Assembly (NCBI RefSeq): GCF_900105655.1
Contig: NZ_LT629787.1
Coordinates: 1,922,001-1,986,000, forward strand
Source: Halopseudomonas salegens
GTDB lineage: Bacteria; Pseudomonadota; Gammaproteobacteria; Pseudomonadales; Pseudomonadaceae
DNA: 64,000 bases
Direction of reading: 5' to 3'
The notes under the pieces are model-generated. The model was not told the origin of the DNA, searched no databases, and worked only from the letters and a program-made list of their open reading frames with translations. The translations under genes and the position numbers were made by a program. Below are positions 18,276-27,717 of this stretch, piece by piece; position 1 is the stretch's first letter; every line of letters begins with the position of its first letter.

Positions 18276-20227
18276 ACCTGCTCAAGCGTGGCACCATACA
18301 TGGCCGATTACTGTTGATCGCTTTATTGCCGGTACTCTTGTTCGGTATCACCACTCTCGTTTATACGACCAATGCGCGACTCAGCGAAGTCAACCGCAAC
18401 CTGGCCGAAACCGGGCAACTGATCGCCGAGCAACTGGCCCCGGCAGTGGAGTACGGTGTAATCAGTGGCAACCTCGCTACCCTCACCGGCCTGATCAGTG
18501 GCGCCCTCGATTCCAGCCACGTAAAATACGTTCAGGTTATCGACCGTCACGGCCAGGTTTTGCTCGAGAGCAGCCGCGAGCTGGATGCGGAATCGGCCGC
18601 CAACCTGCAGTATTACAGCGCCGATATCCTGCGTGAACGCATCCTGTTGCAATCCGACCCCTTCAGCAGCACTCCGATCGGCAGTGAATTGACCGGTGAC
18701 CGTTACCTGGGGCAGGTTCGTGTGGGCCTGAGCAATCAGGCAGTGCTGGACCAGCAGAACGAAATTCTCGCCCGCACAAGCTTGCTAGCATTGTTGGTGC
18801 TGCTGGGAGCTTTTATCCTTGCCGCGCGCCTGGCCAAGGCTATTTCCGCGCCTCTTCAGCGCATGGGGAAAGCCGTGCAGCGGCTCCAGACCGGACACCT
18901 CGATACCCGTCTGAAAATCACCGACACACATGAAATCGGCGATTTGATGCGCAGCATCAACGCCCTGGCCAATGCTCTGCAAAAATCTGATCGTGAACAG
19001 CAGGTTGCCATCGAACAATTGATCAGTGCCCGTGAAGATGCCGAACAAGCCAACCGGGCCAAATCCAGTTTCCTGGCGATGATGAGCCATGAATTGCGCA
19101 CACCGATGAATGGCGTGCTTGGCATGCTGCAATTGCTGCAAACCACCCCGTTGACCCCTGAGCAGGAAGAATACGTTTCCGTCGCCGGCGAATCCACCGA
19201 TCACCTGCTGCGGGTAATCAACGATATCCTCGACTTTTCGCGCATCGAACGCGGCATTATCGAACTGGAGAATGTGGTTTTCGATCTGCCACACCTGCTG
19301 CACAGCACCGTTAGCAGCTTCGAGCATGAGGCTAGACAGAAAGGCCTCGACCTCCACTTGCATGTGGATCAGGCCGCCGGCTTGCCGGAAGCCAGCCTTC
19401 ATCAGGTAATGGGTGACCCTACGCGCATCCGGCAAATCCTGGTCAACCTGCTGGGTAATGCATTCAAGTTCACCAATAGCGGCAGCATCAAGGTCAATGC
19501 GCATATCACTGCCGACAGCGACGAGCGTCTGTGGCTGGCGTGTGAAGTCCGTGACACCGGTATCGGTATTCCTGCTGATCGACTGGACACCATGTTCGAT
19601 GCCTTTGCTCAGGGCGACAGCAGCACATCACGACGTTATGGCGGCACTGGATTAGGCTTGTCCATTGCGCGCACCTTTGCCCGCCATATGGGCGGTGAGC
19701 TGACCGCGCGCAGCACAGAAGGCCTCGGGTCCAGTTTCAGTCTTGGCATTCCGCTGCAACGCGCCAGGAGCACCAGTCAGCGGCCCCACGCTCCGCCGGT
19801 CGCAGGTCCTCAGCTGGACACTCAGGACCCACATCCGATCCTGGTGGTCGAAGACAACCCGGTCAACCGCCTGGTGATGCAGGGGCTACTGCGCGAACTC
19901 AATAGCCCACTACTCATAGCCGACAATGGCGAGGAAGCCCTGCGCATGCTCATGGACACCCATGCCAGTCCTGTCAGCCTGATCCTGATGGATTTGCAAC
20001 TACCCGACCGCAGCGGCCTGGCGGTCTGGAGCGACTATCAGCGGTTCTGTGAGCAACGGCAACAGACCCCCGCACCCTGTATCGCGCTGACCGCCAGCGC
20101 ATTGAACAGCGAGCGTGAGGACTGCCTGCGGGCGGGCATGCAAGGCTTTCTCAGCAAGCCGGTATCACGGCAGAAACTGCTGTCTGAAATCGCCCGCGTT
20201 CGGGCCGGGGCGTCCGGCGATCATTGA
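18272..20227 (+). CDS. Hybrid sensor histidine kinase/response regulator (PA1611-like)
   Basis: A 651-residue inner-membrane kinase. The first helix is at about 12-32, a periplasmic sensing segment runs 33-165, and the second helix 168-188 leads into HAMP (190-240). The HisKA domain has the phospho-accepting His in MMSHELRTPMNG. The HATPase has N (LVNLLGNAFKF), G1 (DTGIGIP) and G2 (GGTGLGLSIA) boxes. A receiver follows, with Asp in LILMDLQLPD and Lys in GFLSKPV. No Hpt domain. Length, architecture and position between gpsA and fabA match PA1611 of P. aeruginosa, which acts through RetS. Orthology is an inference. The start is GTG. Confidence 0.9.
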   Translation: MNLLKRGTIHGRLLLIALLPVLLFGITTLVYTTNARLSEVNRNLAETGQLIAEQLAPAVEYGVISGNLATLTGLISGALDSSHVKYVQVIDRHGQVLLESSRELDAESAANLQYYSADILRERILLQSDPFSSTPIGSELTGDRYLGQVRVGLSNQAVLDQQNEILARTSLLALLVLLGAFILAARLAKAISAPLQRMGKAVQRLQTGHLDTRLKITDTHEIGDLMRSINALANALQKSDREQQVAIEQLISAREDAEQANRAKSSFLAMMSHELRTPMNGVLGMLQLLQTTPLTPEQEEYVSVAGESTDHLLRVINDILDFSRIERGIIELENVVFDLPHLLHSTVSSFEHEARQKGLDLHLHVDQAAGLPEASLHQVMGDPTRIRQILVNLLGNAFKFTNSGSIKVNAHITADSDERLWLACEVRDTGIGIPADRLDTMFDAFAQGDSSTSRRYGGTGLGLSIARTFARHMGGELTARSTEGLGSSFSLGIPLQRARSTSQRPHAPPVAGPQLDTQDPHPILVVEDNPVNRLVMQGLLRELNSPLLIADNGEEALRMLMDTHASPVSLILMDLQLPDRSGLAVWSDYQRFCEQRQQTPAPCIALTASALNSEREDCLRAGMQGFLSKPVSRQKLLSEIARVRAGASGDH

Positions 20228-20335
20228 CTGGGCTGATCAAGCATCATTCTGCATGTCTGCCGACGTCCATGGGCATGGATTCTCGCGGCCACAGCAGGGA
20301 AAATGGAGCCCGTTTATCCAACCAGAGAGCCCGTC

Positions 20336-21883
20336 ATGACCCTGACCGCAGAAAGCCCCTTCACTACCCTGCCTGACCTGATTGCCGACCACGCCCGTCA
20401 GCGTCCGCAGCACCCGGCCCTGATTCAGGATGGCGAACAGCTCGACTACACCGCCCTCGACCGGCAAATGGACCGGGTTGCCGCCGCGCTGCAGCGCGAC
20501 GGCTTCAAGCCCGGCGATGCCATTGCCATCTGCGGTCTGAACAGCATCAATTACGCTTGCCTGTTCCTCGGCGCCCTGCGCGCCGGGGTCGTGGTCGCCC
20601 CACTGGCACCCTCATCCACCCCGGAAAGCCTGCTGACCATGCTTGCAGACGCTGCCGCCAGGCTCTTTTTTGTCGACCAGGCCACCGAACAGGCCCTGCA
20701 GGGTGTTCGCGAGCAGCTGCCCGGCCAGCCGATCAGCCTGGATAACAGCAGCAACAACAGCTTCAGCTACTGGCTGGCGGACGGACAACCGGAACCGGTC
20801 AATATCCCGCCGGAGCTGTCGTTCAACGTCATCTATTCCTCCGGCACTACCGGCGAGCCCAAAGGCATCGTGCAGTCCCATGCCATGCGTTTTGCGCACA
20901 TCACCCGCAGCCTCAGCTTCGGCTACGGGCCGGAGAGCGTCACACTGATTTCCACCCCGCTGTACTCCAATACCACCCTGGTCTCCTTCCTGCCCACCCT
21001 CGGCCTCGGCGGTACCGTACTGATGATGGGCAAGTTCAACGCCGAGCGTTACCTGACACTCGCCGAGCAGCACAAGGCCACCCATACCATGCTGGTGCCG
21101 GTGCAGTACCAGCGCATCATGTCGTTACCCGACTTCGGGCAGTTCGACCTCTCCAGCTACCAGGTCAAATTCAGTACCAGCGCGCCTTTTCACGCCGAAC
21201 TCAAAGCCGACATTCTCGCTCGCTGGCCGGGTGGTCTGGTCGAGTTCTACGGCATGACCGAAGGCGGCGGCTCCTGCATGCTGCCGGCGCACCTGTTCCC
21301 CAACAAACTGCATACTGTCGGCAAACCGCTGGAAGGCCAGGACATGCGGGTGATTGACGAAGACGGCAACGAACTGGCCGTTGGACAAATCGGCGAAGTG
21401 GTCGGCCATTCCACCGCGATGATGACCGGCTACCTGAACAAACCGGAAAAAACTGCCGAAGCCGAATGGTATGACGCCGAAGGCAAACGCTTTATCCGCA
21501 CCGGCGATGTCGGCCGTTTTGATGAAGACGGCTTCCTCACCCTGATGGACCGCCGCAAGGATATGATCATCAGCGGTGGTTTCAATATTTATCCCAGCGA
21601 TCTGGAACAGGTGCTGCGCCAACACAAGGATCTGGCTGATGTCACCGTGATCGGTGTCGCCTCGACCAGCTGGGGCGAGACGCCGGTCGCCTATGTGGTT
21701 CCGCAAGCGGGCAAAGCCCCCGACCCTGAAGCCATCCGTGAGTGGTTCAATGCCCAGGTCGGTAAAACCCAGCGCCTGACACGGGTTATACTGGCCACTG
21801 AACTTCCACGCAGCGCCATCGGCAAAGTGCTCAAACGCGAACTGCGTGACCAGTTTCAGGCTGATAACGGCGTGCTGGCTTGA
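20336..21883 (+). CDS. Class I adenylate-forming acyl-CoA ligase
   Basis: A 515-residue AMP-forming enzyme. The P-loop is VIYSSGTTGEPKGIVQSH, the adenine motif is EFYGMTEGGG, and the C-terminal motifs are FIRTGDVGRFDEDGFLTLMD, RRKDMIISGGFNIYPSDLE and SAIGKVLKREL, which holds the catalytic lysine. All core residues of an acyl-CoA synthetase are visible. The substrate, a fatty or aromatic acid, is not determined. I use the ATG at 20336 (GAGAG 8-11 bases upstream). An in-frame ATG at 20303 sits too close to its purine-rich stretch. It lies between the kinase and fabA, with 109 bases before it and 282 after. Confidence 0.9.
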   Translation: MTLTAESPFTTLPDLIADHARQRPQHPALIQDGEQLDYTALDRQMDRVAAALQRDGFKPGDAIAICGLNSINYACLFLGALRAGVVVAPLAPSSTPESLLTMLADAAARLFFVDQATEQALQGVREQLPGQPISLDNSSNNSFSYWLADGQPEPVNIPPELSFNVIYSSGTTGEPKGIVQSHAMRFAHITRSLSFGYGPESVTLISTPLYSNTTLVSFLPTLGLGGTVLMMGKFNAERYLTLAEQHKATHTMLVPVQYQRIMSLPDFGQFDLSSYQVKFSTSAPFHAELKADILARWPGGLVEFYGMTEGGGSCMLPAHLFPNKLHTVGKPLEGQDMRVIDEDGNELAVGQIGEVVGHSTAMMTGYLNKPEKTAEAEWYDAEGKRFIRTGDVGRFDEDGFLTLMDRRKDMIISGGFNIYPSDLEQVLRQHKDLADVTVIGVASTSWGETPVAYVVPQAGKAPDPEAIREWFNAQVGKTQRLTRVILATELPRSAIGKVLKRELRDQFQADNGVLA

Positions 21884-22165
21884 GCCATCTGCAACTCAGC
21901 GTTGAAAGTGAGGCAAGCGAGGATGCGCCAAGGCAGCCGGCACAGATCAAGTGCAGTTTACAGTCGGTAAATGCGCATTGTGCGGCTGCTAGCATGCCTG
22001 CATCGTCAAGCACCATCGCTTTCAGGGCATAATTTTTGTGCTGAAGGTCGATCAAGGGTATCCTCAGCGCTGCCACAAGGTGTGACCCAATGGTCGCCCT
22101 GGTAGTCTGAGCTTAAGCAACGCCGAAATAATAGCGCCCCAACGGGGCAGAGCAGGAGCCACTCC
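21884..22165. other. Intergenic region upstream of fabA
   Basis: These 282 bases carry no convincing gene. A short inverted repeat GCCCC-AAC-GGGGC lies just before the fabA ribosome site (AGGAG). The fabA promoter and any FabR/DesT-type operator should be here, but I could not recognise a specific site. Confidence 0.5.
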
Positions 22166-22681
22166 ATGTCACAACAGAATGCGTACAACCGGGAAGAACT
22201 GCTGGCCTGCGGCCGTGGTGAAATGTTTGGCCCGGGTAACGCACAATTGCCCGCCCCCAACATGCTGATGATGGATCGCATCGTGCAGATCACCGACAAG
22301 GGCGGTAAGTACGGCAAAGGCGAAATCATTGCCGAACTGGATATCAACCCGGACCTGTGGTTCTTTGCCTGCCATTTCGAAGGTGACCCGGTCATGCCCG
22401 GCTGCCTCGGTCTGGATGCCATGTGGCAACTGGTCGGTTTTTATCTTGGCTGGCTCGGCTATGCCGGCCGTGGCCGCGCGCTGGGCTCAGGTGAAGTCAA
22501 GTTTTTTGGCCAGGTTCTGCCCACTGCGAAGAAAGTCACTTACACCATTCATATCAAGCGGACCATCAACCGCTCGCTGACGCTGGGCATTGCCGATGGC
22601 AGCGTCGCCGTCGATGGCCGTGAGATCTACTCCGCCGAGGGCTTGCGAGTAGGCCTGTTCACTTCTACCGACAGTTTCTGA
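22166..22681 (+). CDS. fabA: 3-hydroxydecanoyl-ACP dehydratase/isomerase
   Basis: Dehydrates 3-hydroxydecanoyl-ACP and isomerises the trans-2 product to cis-3-decenoyl-ACP, the branch point for anaerobic unsaturated fatty acid synthesis. The length of 171 residues is exact for the family. Catalytic His70 and Asp84 lie in [14 protein letters not shown] and [18 protein letters not shown] good ribosome site (AGGAG) supports the start. fabB follows 11 bases later, and the pair is transcribed together up to the terminator at 23963. Confidence 0.98.
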   Translation: MSQQNAYNREELLACGRGEMFGPGNAQLPAPNMLMMDRIVQITDKGGKYGKGEIIAELDINPDLWFFACHFEGDPVMPGCLGLDAMWQLVGFYLGWLGYAGRGRALGSGEVKFFGQVLPTAKKVTYTIHIKRTINRSLTLGIADGSVAVDGREIYSAEGLRVGLFTSTDSF

Positions 22682-22692
22682 GGACAATTACC

Positions 22693-23907
22693 ATGCGTCG
22701 CGTCGTAATTACCGGTATGGGCATCATGTCGTGCCTGGGCCAGGATCTGGAAGCCGTAACCGCCAGCCTCAAAGCCGGCAAATCTGGCATCCGTCACAAT
22801 CCCGAATACGCCGAAATGGGTCTGCGTAGCCAAGTCTCCGGCAGTGTTGTCGCCAATCTTGATGAGCTGATCGATCGCAAGGTCAAGCGCTTCATGGGTG
22901 ATGCCGCTGCATTTGCCTACCTGTCCATGCAACAGGCAATTGCCGACGCCAACCTGAGCGAAGATCAGGTCAGCAATGTTCGTACCGGCCTGATTGCCGG
23001 CAGTGGTGGTGCGTCCACTCTCAACCAGATGGAGTCGGTGGATATCCTGCGTGAGAAAGGGGTGAAGAAAATTGGCCCGTATCGCGTTCCGCGCACCATG
23101 GGCAGTACCGTCTCCGCCTGTCTCGCCACCCCGTTCAAGATCAAAGGCAACAACTACTCCATCTCCAGCGCCTGCGCTACCAGTGCCCATTGTATTGGTC
23201 ACGCGATGGAACTGATTCAGCTCGGCAAACAGGACATCGTCTTTGCCGGCGGTGGTGAAGAAGAGCACTGGTCACTGTCCATGCTGTTTGACGCCATGGG
23301 CGCGCTTTCCACCCAGTTCAACGAAACCCCGGACAAAGCCTCACGCGCCTATGATGCCAAGCGTGATGGTTTCGTGATTGCGGGCGGTGGCGGCATGGTC
23401 GTCGTCGAAGAACTCGAACACGCTTTGGCCCGTGGCGCTAAAATCTATGCCGAAGTGGTCGGCTATGGCGCGACGTCCGACGGTTACGACATGGTCGCCC
23501 CGAGCGGTGAAGGTGCCATTCGCTGCATGCATCAGGCACTGGCCACAGTCGATGGTGATATCGAGTACCTCAACACCCATGGCACCTCGACGCCAGTCGG
23601 TGATGTCGCGGAACTGAAAGCCATCCGTGAAGTGTTTGGCGACAAGGCTCCGATGATCAGCTCGACCAAAAGCCTGTCGGGTCACAGCCTGGGCGCCGCC
23701 GGCGTTCAGGAAGCCATCTACAGCCTGCTGATGATGCGTGACAATTTCCTCTGCGCATCAGCCAATATCGAAGAGCTTGACGACAACGCCGGCACCCTCC
23801 CCATCCTGCGCGAACGCCAGGACAAAGCCGTGGATCTCGTCATGTCCAACAGCTTCGGTTTTGGGGGTACCAACGCAACCTTGGTACTCAAGCGCTGGAA
23901 CGAATAA
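22693..23907 (+). CDS. fabB: Beta-ketoacyl-ACP synthase I
   Basis: Condensing enzyme that elongates cis-3-decenoyl-ACP with malonyl-ACP and thereby commits carbon to unsaturated fatty acids. It has 404 residues. The nucleophile Cys161 is in [18 protein letters not shown]. The two catalytic histidines are in [12 protein letters not shown] and [11 protein letters not shown]. The C-terminal [14 protein letters not shown] glycine loop is complete. It follows fabA by 11 bases with GAGGA before its ATG. A strong intrinsic terminator lies 55 bases after the stop. Confidence 0.98.
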   Translation: MRRVVITGMGIMSCLGQDLEAVTASLKAGKSGIRHNPEYAEMGLRSQVSGSVVANLDELIDRKVKRFMGDAAAFAYLSMQQAIADANLSEDQVSNVRTGLIAGSGGASTLNQMESVDILREKGVKKIGPYRVPRTMGSTVSACLATPFKIKGNNYSISSACATSAHCIGHAMELIQLGKQDIVFAGGGEEEHWSLSMLFDAMGALSTQFNETPDKASRAYDAKRDGFVIAGGGGMVVVEELEHALARGAKIYAEVVGYGATSDGYDMVAPSGEGAIRCMHQALATVDGDIEYLNTHGTSTPVGDVAELKAIREVFGDKAPMISSTKSLSGHSLGAAGVQEAIYSLLMMRDNFLCASANIEELDDNAGTLPILRERQDKAVDLVMSNSFGFGGTNATLVLKRWNE

Positions 23908-23962
23908 GGACGGTAAGCTGACCACTTCAGCAATCAGCAAAGACTGCTGACGCTGCAATACA

Positions 23963-23994
23963 AAACGGGCAATCATTTGATTGCCCGTTTTTTT
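23963..23994 (+). terminator. Intrinsic terminator of fabAB
   Basis: A perfect 13-base stem (23963-23975 with 23978-23990) over a two-base loop, followed by a T-run. It is a textbook rho-independent terminator 55 bases after the fabB stop. Confidence 0.95.
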
Positions 23995-24072
23995 GTACCC
24001 CGTCCAGAGCATTACCCACCTGACCCAGCCGGGGTTTTCACTGCTCCGGATTGCCATCACGGTTTTGCTGAC

Positions 24073-24101
24073 AAAAAAAGGGGTACCCGGAGGTACCCCT
24101 T
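24073..24101 (-). terminator. Intrinsic terminator of the first DUF1302-DUF1329 operon
   Basis: On the minus strand, a perfect 10-base stem (24092-24101 with 24078-24087) over a TCCG loop is followed by a seven-T run. It lies 35 bases after the DUF1329 stop. Confidence 0.93.
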
Positions 24102-24135
24102 AAACTCAAATAGTCATTTGAGCAGCATGTAACGC

Positions 24136-25497
24136 TTAACGCACACCTGAGGCGCGCAGTGCGGCCGGCGTGAACTGGTTGTAACTCGGCGAGTAATCAA
24201 AGTTCGGCGCCGCACGCTCTTCGGTGTACATACCCAGAGCGATGTAACGACCAGCGATCAGATCATACAGGGTTTCAATTGCATAACCCGGGATCTTCTC
24301 GTGATAGTTGTGCGCAATGTGACCTTCACCTACGCGCCACAGGGTGCCACGACCGTCGTAGTGATCGGCCAGGGTAAGCAACCAGGAATCTTCATCCATA
24401 AAGAAGTTACGCTGGGCGTAAATATGGCGTTGACCATCCTTGACGTTACCCTGCACTTCCCACACACGATGCAGCTCGAAACGGGTGTGTTCCGGGTTGA
24501 TATGACCCTCTTGCAGCACATCCGCGTACGGCAGACCGCGCTCGGTCAGCTTGTAGCTGTTGTAGGGAATGAAGACTTCCTTCTTGCCAATCAGCTCCCA
24601 GTCGTAACGATCCGGGGCACCGTTGTACATGGCGAAGTTGTCCGAGGTCCGCATGCCGTCCGACGCTGTACCCGGACCGTCATAGGCCACCTGCGGAGCG
24701 CGACGCACACGACGCTGACCCGCATTGTACACCCACGCCATACGCGGTTCCTGCAACTGATCCAGTGAATCGTGGACCAGCAACACGTTACCTGCCAGAC
24801 GTGACGGCGCATTCACCCGTTGCTTGAAGTACAGCAAGGTGTTGGGAATGGACTCGTGATCCACATCCGCCATCTGGTTCGGATAACCGACTTCCTCTTC
24901 CAGCTTGATCAGCGTGTAGGAACCGTTCACCTGCGGCATCGCCTGCATGTAGAAGCGGTGCACGTTCTTGCGATAACGGGTGTTGTGGTTCCATACCACT
25001 TCCACGCCGCTCTGCGGAATCGGGAAGGCAAAGGTACCGTGCGGGAAGTTGGTGATGCCGTCACCGTTATTCACCAGTTGCGCCTGACCGGCCATACGCT
25101 GGACCTGGTCATACACATCCTGCGAATAACCGATGCTGCGATGTGACTGATACACCGGCATCTGGAAGGTTTCCGGATAACGCTCGAACAGGGCGATCTG
25201 ACCGGGGGTCAGGTTGTCGCTGTAGTCCTGGTAGTTTTGCGCGGTAATCACAAACTCGGGCTGCTCGCCCTCGTACGGATTGACCGCAAAGCCATCCTCC
25301 AGAAGCCGACCGGCATCGCTATCCAGACCACCAGTCCACTCTGGAATGGTGCCCGCAGCATTGCCGGCACGCTCGGCACCGACCGGGGTCAGATCAGCAC
25401 CCAGGCGGCTATAGTCGGGCTGCTGCGCCATGACGCTGGTGGCGAGCAAGCTAAGCGCCAGACCACCAGCACCCAGCAGAGTCATTTGTTTACGCAT
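24136..25497 (-). CDS. DUF1329 protein, copy A
   Basis: A 453-residue exported protein of the DUF1329 family. The signal peptide (MRKQMTLLGAGGLALSLLAT, cleaved near VMAQQ, residue 25) sends it to the periplasm. The mature protein starts with DYSRLGADLTPVGAERAGNAAGTIPEWTGG in family style (Pro-Trp core around residue 53). DUF1329 genes accompany DUF1302 genes in pseudomonads and steroid or hydrocarbon degraders, and are thought to act at the outer membrane in handling lipophilic compounds. The biochemical role is not established. It lies 23 bases downstream of DUF1302 copy A. It differs from copy B at only six residues, all after residue 299. Confidence 0.9.
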   Translation of the reverse strand: MRKQMTLLGAGGLALSLLATSVMAQQPDYSRLGADLTPVGAERAGNAAGTIPEWTGGLDSDAGRLLEDGFAVNPYEGEQPEFVITAQNYQDYSDNLTPGQIALFERYPETFQMPVYQSHRSIGYSQDVYDQVQRMAGQAQLVNNGDGITNFPHGTFAFPIPQSGVEVVWNHNTRYRKNVHRFYMQAMPQVNGSYTLIKLEEEVGYPNQMADVDHESIPNTLLYFKQRVNAPSRLAGNVLLVHDSLDQLQEPRMAWVYNAGQRRVRRAPQVAYDGPGTASDGMRTSDNFAMYNGAPDRYDWELIGKKEVFIPYNSYKLTERGLPYADVLQEGHINPEHTRFELHRVWEVQGNVKDGQRHIYAQRNFFMDEDSWLLTLADHYDGRGTLWRVGEGHIAHNYHEKIPGYAIETLYDLIAGRYIALGMYTEERAAPNFDYSPSYNQFTPAALRASGVR

Positions 25498-25520
25498 ATT
25501 GTTTTCTCCAATGGCCAGTA

Positions 25521-27446
25521 TTAGAAGCTTACGCTGAAGCTGACAGATGCAAAGTCACGATCAACGTTGGTGTTGTACTTACCATCGAAGTACGAGGTGT
25601 AGCTGATACTGGCGTTGTATTTGTTCGCGTAATCAGCATTCAGCGCCAGGCTGACTGATTTGGCATCTTCGTTGAAGTTCGGACCATAACCGTCAACATC
25701 ATGCGACCAGGCAATGCTCGGGCTCAGGTTCACACCGCGGAATACGTTGCTGTAATTGAGCGCCGCGCGTACCCGGTAACCCCAGGACCAGTCGGTGTAG
25801 AAACCATCGTTCTCACACCAGCTCAACGCCCGGTTGCCACCGGTCAGGCTATCCGCATCGACCGAGGCACAGGTGCCTTGAGCGCCGGTATCACCAGCCA
25901 CGTAGGGGCTCTGACCAAACAGCGAATCACGGCCGAACTTGGTGGTATCACCCAGGCCACCGATGTGGTTGACACCCACTTCACCTACCAGGGCCAGACG
26001 ACTGGCACCCATCACACGCTCGATAAAGTGAATGGCGGTTACCTGCGCCTGCCAGAACTCCTTGCGTACATAACCCTGGATGTAATCGCCGGGGTTGACC
26101 TGACCTTCCAGGCCACGGTGGGTATTGTCACTACCCGGAACCACGGCTACACCACCCGGTACACCAATGCCATCCAGCGGAATGCCCGCGGCCAGCAGTG
26201 CGGTACGGCTCTGGTCACCGGAGTTGATCTGCATCGGCATGTTCGGACGGTAGCTGATTTCACCACCCAACGAAGTACCACCCAGATTGGTCTGGAAGCT
26301 GACGCCATACAGACGGATGTCTTCCGGGTATTCGAAGAAGTAACCCGCCGGACCCACGGCGCCATCAATCCCCTGTACCGGAGCCAGGGTAGAGCCGAAG
26401 ATGGCAGGCGGCAGAGCGCCGGCACCGACCAGGGCATTCTGGCCCAGAACACGACCGGCAATGCTGGAGTAGAAAGGTGCACGGCTGTGGTAGTTCATGG
26501 CGTAGAAGCCGAACTCGGTGTCATTCAGCTGAGGCGCGAAATAACGGAAGGCGACACCCCACTGACCATCATCACTGGCATCCTTGTCTTTGCGCGCGCG
26601 AACGATGTACGACGCATTGCCCAATCCGGCCAAGGCATTCGTAGGCTCACCCTGCGGATAGTCGGGACCCGCGACGACCAGGCGGTCATTACAGCCCTTG
26701 GCCAGGGTGTCGGCACCCCAGAAAGTACCGCAGTTATCCAGAACTGAAGGCGCCCACTTCAGCTGATAGAAGGCCTCCATGCTCAGGTTGGCGGTCAGAC
26801 CCTGGTTCAGGTAGAGCATTTCCACCGGAATCAGGCCTTCCTTGAGTTCTGCACCAGGGCGACGCAAGGCGGCTACGTCGATCGGGTTGATGCTGTTGAT
26901 GGAGTTCTGGATGAAAGTACTTTCACCCCAGCTGACAACCTGGCGACCGAGACGGATGTTGCCCGGGTTGTTGCCGATGAAATAGTTGTGATAAACGAAC
27001 GCATCCAGCAGATAGATACCGGAAGCCTTGGTCAACGGGTGACGGCCGGCATCATCGATATCGTAAAAACGCTGGCTACCGTCTTTGGTTTCGAAATCGT
27101 ACCAGTACTTGCCGCGGAAAAAGGCACCAGAGTTCTCGTAGGTCAGCGAGAGGTCATGAGTACCACGAACGATCTTGGAGAAAATATCACCCTTATCGTA
27201 GTTCAGGCGGCCGTCATCCGAGGTGCGGGCTACGGCCTGGCCATTTTCGCCCGGAGTACGGTAATCGATGAACCGATCGTCCGCATCTTCCATGGACATG
27301 CTCACACCAATCGACAATTGCGAGTCAAACTGACCACGCACATCACCGATGTTGAAATCTACTGCGTTGGCGGTTCCTGAGAAGCTGGCCAGACTGATTG
27401 CCAGAGGCAATGCAGCAAGCTGCCAAGCATGCATTTTTTTTGTCAT
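25521..27446 (-). CDS. DUF1302 outer-membrane protein, copy A
   Basis: A 641-residue protein with a signal peptide (residues 1-28, cleavage after TANA), then a sequence rich in alternating polar and aromatic residues that ends in SVSFSVSF. This terminal phenylalanine after beta-strands is typical of outer-membrane beta-barrels. Family markers include RLGRQVVSWGESTF and NPIDVAALRRPGAELKEG near residues 165-205. DUF1302 members are suspected outer-membrane channels or adaptors for hydrophobic compounds. No substrate is shown here. It is first in the operon with DUF1329 and divergent from the first AraC regulator. It has about 18 residue differences from copy B. Confidence 0.9.
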   Translation of the reverse strand: MTKKMHAWQLAALPLAISLASFSGTANAVDFNIGDVRGQFDSQLSIGVSMSMEDADDRFIDYRTPGENGQAVARTSDDGRLNYDKGDIFSKIVRGTHDLSLTYENSGAFFRGKYWYDFETKDGSQRFYDIDDAGRHPLTKASGIYLLDAFVYHNYFIGNNPGNIRLGRQVVSWGESTFIQNSINSINPIDVAALRRPGAELKEGLIPVEMLYLNQGLTANLSMEAFYQLKWAPSVLDNCGTFWGADTLAKGCNDRLVVAGPDYPQGEPTNALAGLGNASYIVRARKDKDASDDGQWGVAFRYFAPQLNDTEFGFYAMNYHSRAPFYSSIAGRVLGQNALVGAGALPPAIFGSTLAPVQGIDGAVGPAGYFFEYPEDIRLYGVSFQTNLGGTSLGGEISYRPNMPMQINSGDQSRTALLAAGIPLDGIGVPGGVAVVPGSDNTHRGLEGQVNPGDYIQGYVRKEFWQAQVTAIHFIERVMGASRLALVGEVGVNHIGGLGDTTKFGRDSLFGQSPYVAGDTGAQGTCASVDADSLTGGNRALSWCENDGFYTDWSWGYRVRAALNYSNVFRGVNLSPSIAWSHDVDGYGPNFNEDAKSVSLALNADYANKYNASISYTSYFDGKYNTNVDRDFASVSFSVSF

Positions 27447-27567
27447 TGTGCTGCTCCGTTAGATTAGATCTGTGGAGCCCAGCGCCAGCCAAGGCGTCTG
27501 GGATCGGGACCAAGTCTGTCACGACGCAGAAAAATGATTTGACTGATTCGGACCAATTAGTTGACCC

Positions 27568-27577
27568 GACGGGACAT
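27568..27577 (+). promoter_or_regulatory. Shared motif GACGGGACAT before AraC regulator 1
   Basis: The ten-base motif GACGGGACAT occurs here, between DUF1302 copy A and AraC regulator 1. It occurs again in the equivalent intergenic region of the second unit, which otherwise shares little sequence. That makes it a candidate half-site for the AraC-family regulators. Confidence 0.4.
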
Positions 27578-27621
27578 TCACCATTTGAATAGGATAAATG
27601 CATAATCAGGATTCAGTGTTG

Positions 27622-27638
27622 CATTGTTTTGCACAATG
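27622..27638 (+). promoter_or_regulatory. Palindrome upstream of AraC regulator 1
   Basis: A perfect inverted repeat CATTGT-TTTGC-ACAATG lies 80-96 bases before the regulator start. It could be an operator or part of the promoter. The second unit has no equivalent. Confidence 0.35.
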
Positions 27639-27717
27639 TAGCGAAATCCTTTACGTTATGTTTCAAAGCGGCGTGACTCCAGCCGCACAAAACAAGAAAA
27701 AACGAAGAGAATGCAGT

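Larger units (their letters stand above)
24136..27460 (-). repeat. Direct repeat copy A (DUF1302-DUF1329 block)
   Basis: This segment is repeated at 28858-32182 with a constant offset of 4,722 bases and no net length change. Identity is very high throughout. It begins at the DUF1329 stop codon (TAA here, TGA in the other copy) and ends about 14 bases upstream of the DUF1302 start, just past the ribosome site. Flanking DNA on both sides is unrelated between the copies. Confidence 0.95.
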
